DNA from: Caulobacterales bacterium | Lineage (GTDB): Bacteria; Pseudomonadota; Alphaproteobacteria; Caulobacterales; Aquidulcibacteraceae | NCBI GenBank assembly: GCA_017303355.1 | Contig: JAFLCU010000004.1 | Coordinates: 124,001 to 188,000 of the forward strand | Reading direction: 5' to 3' | Length of the DNA stretch: 64,000 nt | The notes under the pieces: generated by a model | The model's database searches: none | Told to the model about the DNA's origin: nothing | Seen by the model: the letters and a program-made list of their open reading frames with translations, nothing else | In this document: positions 59,806 to 64,000 of the stretch, piece after piece | Layout: every line of letters starts with the position of its first letter | How positions within the stretch are numbered: position 1 is the first letter of the stretch | Made by a program: the position numbers and the translations under genes

Positions 59806-61083
59806 CTACTTCGCCAGCGCGCGCCAGGCGATGTCGCGGCGGCAAAAACCGCCGGGCCAATCGATGCGCTGCACGCCCGCGTAAGCGCTGGTGACCGCCG
59901 CCTGAAGCGTCTCGCCCGTCGCCGTTACGCTAAGCACGCGTCCGCCCGCCGCGCGCAGCGTGCCGTCTTCGTCCTGGCGCGTGCCGGCGTGAAAAACCAC
60001 GACGTCCTCGACCGTGTTCGCGCGATCGACGCCGCGAATGACCGAGCCGGTAAGCGGCTCGTCCGGGTAGCCTTGCGCGGCATAGACGATGGTGACGGCA
60101 GGGCGCGCATCCCATTCGATCGCGGGCGCTTGCGAAAGTTCGCCCTTCGCGGCCGCGAGCAGAACGGGTGCGAGATCGCCCTTCATGCGCCGCATCAGTG
60201 TTTGGCACTCGGGATCACCGAAGCGCACGTTGAACTCGATCAGCTTGGGCCCATCCGCGCTGATCATGAGCCCGGCGAATAGCACGCCGACGAAGGGCCG
60301 ACCTTCGGCTTTCATGCCGCGCAGCGTGGGCAGAATGATCCGCTCCATGGTCTGGTCGCGCACCGCGTCGGTGAAGATGGGCGCGGGCGAATAGGCGCCC
60401 ATGCCGCCTGTGTTGGGACCCTTGTCGCCGTCATAGGCGCGCTTGTGATCTTGCGCGGCGATCAGCGGGATCGCGGTTTCGCCGTCGCAGAGCGCAAAGA
60501 AGCTGGCTTCTTCGCCGGGCAGAAAATCCTCGATGACGATGCGCTGACCGGCCGTGCCGAATTTACGCAGGAAGAGGATTTCGTTGATCGCGTCGTCGGC
60601 GGCCGCGCGTGTCTCCGCGATCACGACGCCTTTGCCCGCCGCCAAGCCATCGGCCTTGATCACGAACGGCGGCTCCCGGTCGCCGAGATAGGCTTTGGCG
60701 CGGATCGCGTCGTCGAAGACTTTATATTCCGCCGTGGGCACGCCGTGGCGCACGCAGAATTCCTTCATGAACGCCTTGGAGGCTTCGAGTTCGGCGGCGG
60801 CCTTGCTCGGGCCAAAGCAGGGCACGCCGAGTGTTTTGAGGTGATCAGCCAGACCGGCGGCCGCAGCCGATTCCGGGCCGATGACGACGAGGTCGACTTG
60901 TTCGCGCGCGGCGAGCGCGGCGATCTCGGCGGCTTGCTCGACCTTCAGCGGAAAGGTGCGGCCAAGTGCGGCGAGGCCCGGATTGCCCGGTACCGAGATG
61001 ATCTCCGGCGCGAGCGAGCTTTGGGCGAGCTTCCAGCCCAGCGCGTGCTCACGGCCGCCAGAACCAACAATCAGAATCTTCAT
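59806..61083 (-). CDS. purD: Phosphoribosylamine-glycine ligase (GAR synthetase)
   Basis: The 425-residue ATP-grasp enzyme shows MKILIVGSGGREHALGWKLA, the core PFVIKADGLAAGKGVVIAET, QDHKRAYDGDKGPNTGGMGA (PurD signature), and FNVRFGDPECQTLMRRMKGD. It joins phosphoribosylamine and glycine in purine synthesis. The gene stands alone here, followed by a family A repeat on its upstream side. Confidence 0.97.
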   Translation of the reverse strand: MKILIVGSGGREHALGWKLAQSSLAPEIISVPGNPGLAALGRTFPLKVEQAAEIAALAAREQVDLVVIGPESAAAAGLADHLKTLGVPCFGPSKAAAELEASKAFMKEFCVRHGVPTAEYKVFDDAIRAKAYLGDREPPFVIKADGLAAGKGVVIAETRAAADDAINEILFLRKFGTAGQRIVIEDFLPGEEASFFALCDGETAIPLIAAQDHKRAYDGDKGPNTGGMGAYSPAPIFTDAVRDQTMERIILPTLRGMKAEGRPFVGVLFAGLMISADGPKLIEFNVRFGDPECQTLMRRMKGDLAPVLLAAAKGELSQAPAIEWDARPAVTIVYAAQGYPDEPLTGSVIRGVDRANTVEDVVVFHAGTRQDEDGTLRAAGGRVLSVTATGETLQAAVTSAYAGVQRIDWPGGFCRRDIAWRALAK

Positions 61084-61122
61084 GGGGCCGTTTTATGGAC
61101 CGGCCTGCGACAGGCGGCAAAT

Positions 61123-61262
61123 ATGGACCGCCGGCGCCCTCGCCGGCATGCACTGACCTCTCCAAGTTGGAGCGCGCGGCTCCGCCGCGCATGCGGCGCG
61201 GAGCGCCGCGCTCCCTGCTTGCAAGCATAAGCGCTGTGCCGGCGAGGGCGCCGGCGGTCCAT
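61123..61262. repeat. Family A frame with family B core
   Basis: Outer arms atggaccgccggcgccctcg... (61123-61149) and its inverse (61237-61262) enclose a family B palindrome (61165-61214) and a small tgcttgcaagca palindrome. The outer arms match copy 1 at 2811-2992, whose core is quite different. It lies between the purD start and the globin gene stop. Confidence 0.85.
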
Positions 61263-61263
61263 A

Positions 61264-61668
61264 TTAGGCGGCGATGTAGTGGTCGAGGGCGTTGAGCAGG
61301 CGCTTCCAGGCCTGGCTCATGTCCGTGCTCCACGCGCCGCCGCACGCCTCTTGCACGGTATCGGCGACAGTGGTGAAGAAAAGCGCGAACACGTCGCGCG
61401 GGACGTTGTAGCCATCGTGATTGCTGGCTTCGGCATGGATCAGATTGTGCGCGTACGCGCGATCGCCGATGAAATCGAGGATGGCGTCAAACACCCGCGA
61501 CAGCATTTCGCCGCGCACGGCGCCATCCGCGTCCATAACGAAGAGCGGTTCGAGATCGGGCCGTTCAGCGAAGAGCCGAGCATAGACAGCACCGGTGAGA
61601 TCGCCGCCGCGCTCGGACGCGATCTCCAGGCTCTGCGTGATGAGGGCGGCTTCGGCGGCGTTTATCAT
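61264..61668 (-). CDS. Bacterial globin-like haem protein
   Basis: From the ATG at 61666-61668 the product has 134 residues: ITQSLEIASERGGDLTGAVY, LFAERPDLEPLFVMDADGAV, IHAEASNHDGYNVPRDVFAL and AWKRLLNALDHYIAA. The helix pattern fits a single-domain globin, with a candidate proximal His in the F-helix area (LIHAEASNHDGY). It would bind oxygen or NO. The start overlaps the flavin reductase stop by 4 bases (ATGA), so electron transfer between the two products is a reasonable guess. Confidence 0.75.
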   Translation of the reverse strand: MINAAEAALITQSLEIASERGGDLTGAVYARLFAERPDLEPLFVMDADGAVRGEMLSRVFDAILDFIGDRAYAHNLIHAEASNHDGYNVPRDVFALFFTTVADTVQEACGGAWSTDMSQAWKRLLNALDHYIAA

Positions 61669-62219
61669 TTGAAGCGCAGCACCCAGGCATGGAAGGCGAC
61701 CAGATAGGCGGTAAGGTATTTCGCCGTGGTCTCGTCGGTAAGCTGGCCGGTGTCGTCGAATTTTTCGTGCGCGCGATACACCAGGATTTCGGGCTGCGGC
61801 ATGCAGTACGAGTTTGTGAACTCGAACGCTTGGCGCAATTGGCTTTGCCCACGCGCGGAGCCGGTCATGCCGGGCGATGCGCCGATCAGGCCGACCGGTT
61901 TGTCGCCGAGCGGCGCGCCACGCGGCGGTCGCGACGCCCAATCGATCGCGTTCTTCATCACGCCGGGAACGCCGTGATTGTATTCCGGCGTTGCGATCAG
62001 AACCCCGTCCGCGGCGGCAATAGCTTGCTTGAACGCCACAACGCCCGCCGGGTCGCCCTGCGCTTCGATATCGCTATTGTAGAGCGGGATGGCGTCGAGA
62101 TTGACGACATCAACGCTCATGCCTTCAGGCGCGAGCCTTTGCGCGGCGCGGATCAATGCGCGATTGTAGGAGGCTTGGCGCAGGCTGCCCGCAAAACCGA
62201 GAACTTTGATCGGTGTCAT
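61665..62219 (-). CDS. NAD(P)H-dependent FMN reductase
   Basis: From the ATG at 62217-62219 the product has 184 residues with the flavodoxin-like FMN reductase motifs: VLGFAGSLRQASYNRALIRA, GVLIATPEYNHGVPGVMKNA and IDWASRPPRG. Members reduce FMN, quinones, azo dyes or chromate. A longer start (62258) would run into the family A repeat. It is coupled to the globin gene downstream. Confidence 0.9.
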   Translation of the reverse strand: MTPIKVLGFAGSLRQASYNRALIRAAQRLAPEGMSVDVVNLDAIPLYNSDIEAQGDPAGVVAFKQAIAAADGVLIATPEYNHGVPGVMKNAIDWASRPPRGAPLGDKPVGLIGASPGMTGSARGQSQLRQAFEFTNSYCMPQPEILVYRAHEKFDDTGQLTDETTAKYLTAYLVAFHAWVLRFK

Positions 62220-62225
62220 GCGTCG

Positions 62226-62274
62226 AATATGGACCGCCGGCGTCCCGCCGGTAAACACCGGCGGTCCGAATATT
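62226..62274. repeat. Minimal family A palindrome
   Basis: aatatggaccgccggcgtcc ... ccggcggtccgaatatt is the shortest form of family A, with arms ggaccgccgg (62231-62240) and ccggcggtcc (62258-62267). It lies between the M1 aminopeptidase stop and the FMN reductase start on the - strand and could serve as terminator of the former. Confidence 0.85.
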
Positions 62275-64000
62275 TACGCCGCCAGGATGCGATCGACGGC
62301 GGCCGCGACGATCGGGTGGTAACCTGCGCGGGCGTGCGCATAGGTGCGGCGCGCGAGCGCTTGGCCCCAGGCGCCGCGCTGCATCAGCGCGCGATAAAGC
62401 GGGCGGATGAATTTGCCGCGGCCTTGCTCGCTCAGGAAACGCTCGATCGCGGCTGATGACGGCTCGAACGAATTGTTGATCGCGAGCTCGAGCCAGTTGA
62501 AGCGCACCTCCATGTTGCCGATGTCGTCGAGGCCGAAGGCGGCTTCCAGGTCGCGCAATTGCGCGGCGGAAAGCTCGCGCGGCAGCGTTTGCAGATAGCG
62601 CTGGCGCTGCATCGTGTTCCAATGCTCCCACGGCGCGGCTGCCGGCGGCCCACCAGCGACGAACGCTTCGATGTAGCCGGGAATGTCGTTGAAGCCGGCG
62701 GCGACCGGCGCTTGCGCGTTCGACGGAACGCCCGGCTCGTAGGCCCATTGGTCGAGCATCAATTGCGCTTCCAGCGCCGCATCGCCGCGCACAACATGTT
62801 CTCGGAAATCGGCGAGGAATTGCTGCGTCGTCATCGGCTGGAAAGCGTGGCGATCGAAATACGAGCGCAGGTAATTGTCCAGGCGCGCGCGGCCGACGAT
62901 GTGTTCCACCGTGCGCAGGAAGAGCGCGCCCTTGTCGTAGGTGATGGCGCTGGAATTGTCGTTGGCGTCGACTTCGCCGACCCAGTGCAGGCGTTGGCCG
63001 TCCGGCGTGACGGTGGTGAGCGCGGTTTGGATGTCGGCCCAGGAGAGCGCCTCGGCCATGCGCGCATTCTCTTCGCCGAACAAAGCTTCGCCGATGCGGC
63101 CTTCGATATAGGAGGTGAAGCCCTCGTTGAGCCAGCCATCGGCCCATACCGCGTTGGTGACGAGATTGCCGGACCACGAATGCGCGAGTTCGTGCGCGAC
63201 GAGCGAGACAAGGCTGCGGTCGCCGGCGAGGAAGGTTGGCGTAAGGAAGGTGAGGCGCGGGTTTTCCATGCCGCCGTACGGGAAGGATGGCGGCAGGATC
63301 AGCACGTCATAGCGGCCCCAGCGGTATGGGCCGTACAGCGCTTCAGCGACATCGATCATGCGTTCCATGTCGGCGCATTCGTACGCCCCGCGCTCGACCA
63401 CGCTGGGCTCGGCCCAGACGCCGGTACGCGGGCCGGTGGCGCGGTGCACGAGATCGCCGATGCCGATGGCGATGAGATAAGGCGGGATCGGTTGCGGCAT
63501 GCGGAAGCGGAAGGCGCGCTGGCCGACGCCGGCGGGCTCGCCGTCCGGCGTCAGCATTTCGGCGCTCATCACCACTTTCAAACCTTCGGGCGCGACGATG
63601 CGCGCGTCGTAGGTTTGGCGAATGCCGGGGCTGTCCTGCGTCGGGATCCAGGTGCGGTTGAGGATCGATTGGCCTTGGCTGAACAGGAATTGCTTGTTGC
63701 TCGCGGTTTGCGCCGGCGTCAGCCATTGCAGCGAGGCGGCGTCCGGGCCGCTTTCGTACTCGATCTCAATCGTGCGCGCGCCGTTGAGCGCGATGGTGAG
63801 CGGCGAGCCAAGCGAGGGGCGGCTTTCGCCGAGCGTGAACGTCGTCTCGGCGCCGCCAGCGCGGACGCGGTGGATGACGAGGTTCAAACTATCGAGCACG
63901 ATCTCGGCTGCATCGTCGCGCGCGACGATCGAGAGCGTGGCTTTTCCGCGCATCACCTTGCGTTCGAAATCGGCGGTCAGATCGAGCGAGACGTGGGTGA
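62274..64000 (-). CDS. M1-family aminopeptidase (leukotriene A4 hydrolase-like), 5' end beyond the window
   Basis: The frame is open from the stop at 62274-62276 to the right edge; the residues nearest the edge read THVSLDLTADFERKVMRGKA, the usual early part of M1 peptidases, so perhaps 30-60 residues are missing. Motifs: PYGGMENPRLTFLT (substrate), zinc site VAHELAHSWSGNLV with the third ligand in WLNEGFTSYIEGR, and a C-terminal helical LTA4H-type domain (about 450-575). It trims N-terminal amino acids; a signal peptide cannot be judged. Confidence 0.93.
   Translation of the reverse strand, partial: THVSLDLTADFERKVMRGKATLSIVARDDAAEIVLDSLNLVIHRVRAGGAETTFTLGESRPSLGSPLTIALNGARTIEIEYESGPDAASLQWLTPAQTASNKQFLFSQGQSILNRTWIPTQDSPGIRQTYDARIVAPEGLKVVMSAEMLTPDGEPAGVGQRAFRFRMPQPIPPYLIAIGIGDLVHRATGPRTGVWAEPSVVERGAYECADMERMIDVAEALYGPYRWGRYDVLILPPSFPYGGMENPRLTFLTPTFLAGDRSLVSLVAHELAHSWSGNLVTNAVWADGWLNEGFTSYIEGRIGEALFGEENARMAEALSWADIQTALTTVTPDGQRLHWVGEVDANDNSSAITYDKGALFLRTVEHIVGRARLDNYLRSYFDRHAFQPMTTQQFLADFREHVVRGDAALEAQLMLDQWAYEPGVPSNAQAPVAAGFNDIPGYIEAFVAGGPPAAAPWEHWNTMQRQRYLQTLPRELSAAQLRDLEAAFGLDDIGNMEVRFNWLELAINNSFEPSSAAIERFLSEQGRGKFIRPLYRALMQRGAWGQALARRTYAHARAGYHPIVAAAVDRILAA

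Overview
The window is GC-rich alphaproteobacterial chromosome, most likely Caulobacterales/Hyphomonadaceae-like. Support comes from the order rpmH-rnpA-yidC-engB-argB-HAD hydrolase-dapD, a TipF-like EAL protein, tightly packed genes with many 1-4 nt overlaps, and frequent GTG/TTG starts. All functional calls come from reading protein motifs; no database was searched.

Layout. 1-14,560 is core: a DUF418 tail, a secreted small protein, an AhpD-like protein, dapD, then the leftward block rpmH-rnpA-yidC-engB-argB-DUF1036-HAD. This block is interrupted by a decayed four-helix-bundle gene bracketed by telomere-like GGGGATT arrays. A sensor histidine kinase, a ParD antitoxin with a wrecked ParE toxin gene, a gamma-glutamyltransferase and a P1-type peptidase follow.

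14,637-29,964 is an integrative mobilizable element inserted in the 3' end of tRNA-Arg(ACG). It is bounded by a 50-bp perfect direct repeat, with a tyrosine integrase just inside the right end. It carries a relaxase, a RHH protein, a VirD4/TraG-like membrane protein that has lost its Walker motifs, two AlpA/excisionase-like HTH proteins and an AbiE-type toxin-antitoxin pair. Its more A/T-rich left third holds a 1299-aa TIR-transmembrane-YD-repeat protein facing a 723-aa protein of no recognised family. This is the best candidate in the window for an undescribed (probably defensive) system.

29,965-64,000 is core again: a branched-chain amino acid catabolic operon (DUF885 peptidase, leucine dehydrogenase, BCKDH E1alpha, E1beta, E2); a second TIR-TM-repeat protein; rsmD, TerC, YciI, RluB-like, ABM, tadA, MaoC, ribF; a CheY-like regulator, SDR, TPR lipoprotein, HAD, uridine kinase, TipF-like EAL protein; a DUF2975-DUF2975-HTH operon; TSUP transporter, GNAT, acyl-CoA dehydrogenase, small membrane proteins, QueD-like, CorA, amidohydrolase, APH-like kinase, purD, globin, FMN reductase, and an M1 aminopeptidase running off the right edge.

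At least four families of palindromic repeats are scattered between the core genes. Some copies are nested in one another, one is translated in frame inside the E2 linker, and one appears to supply the Shine-Dalgarno sequence of a transporter gene.
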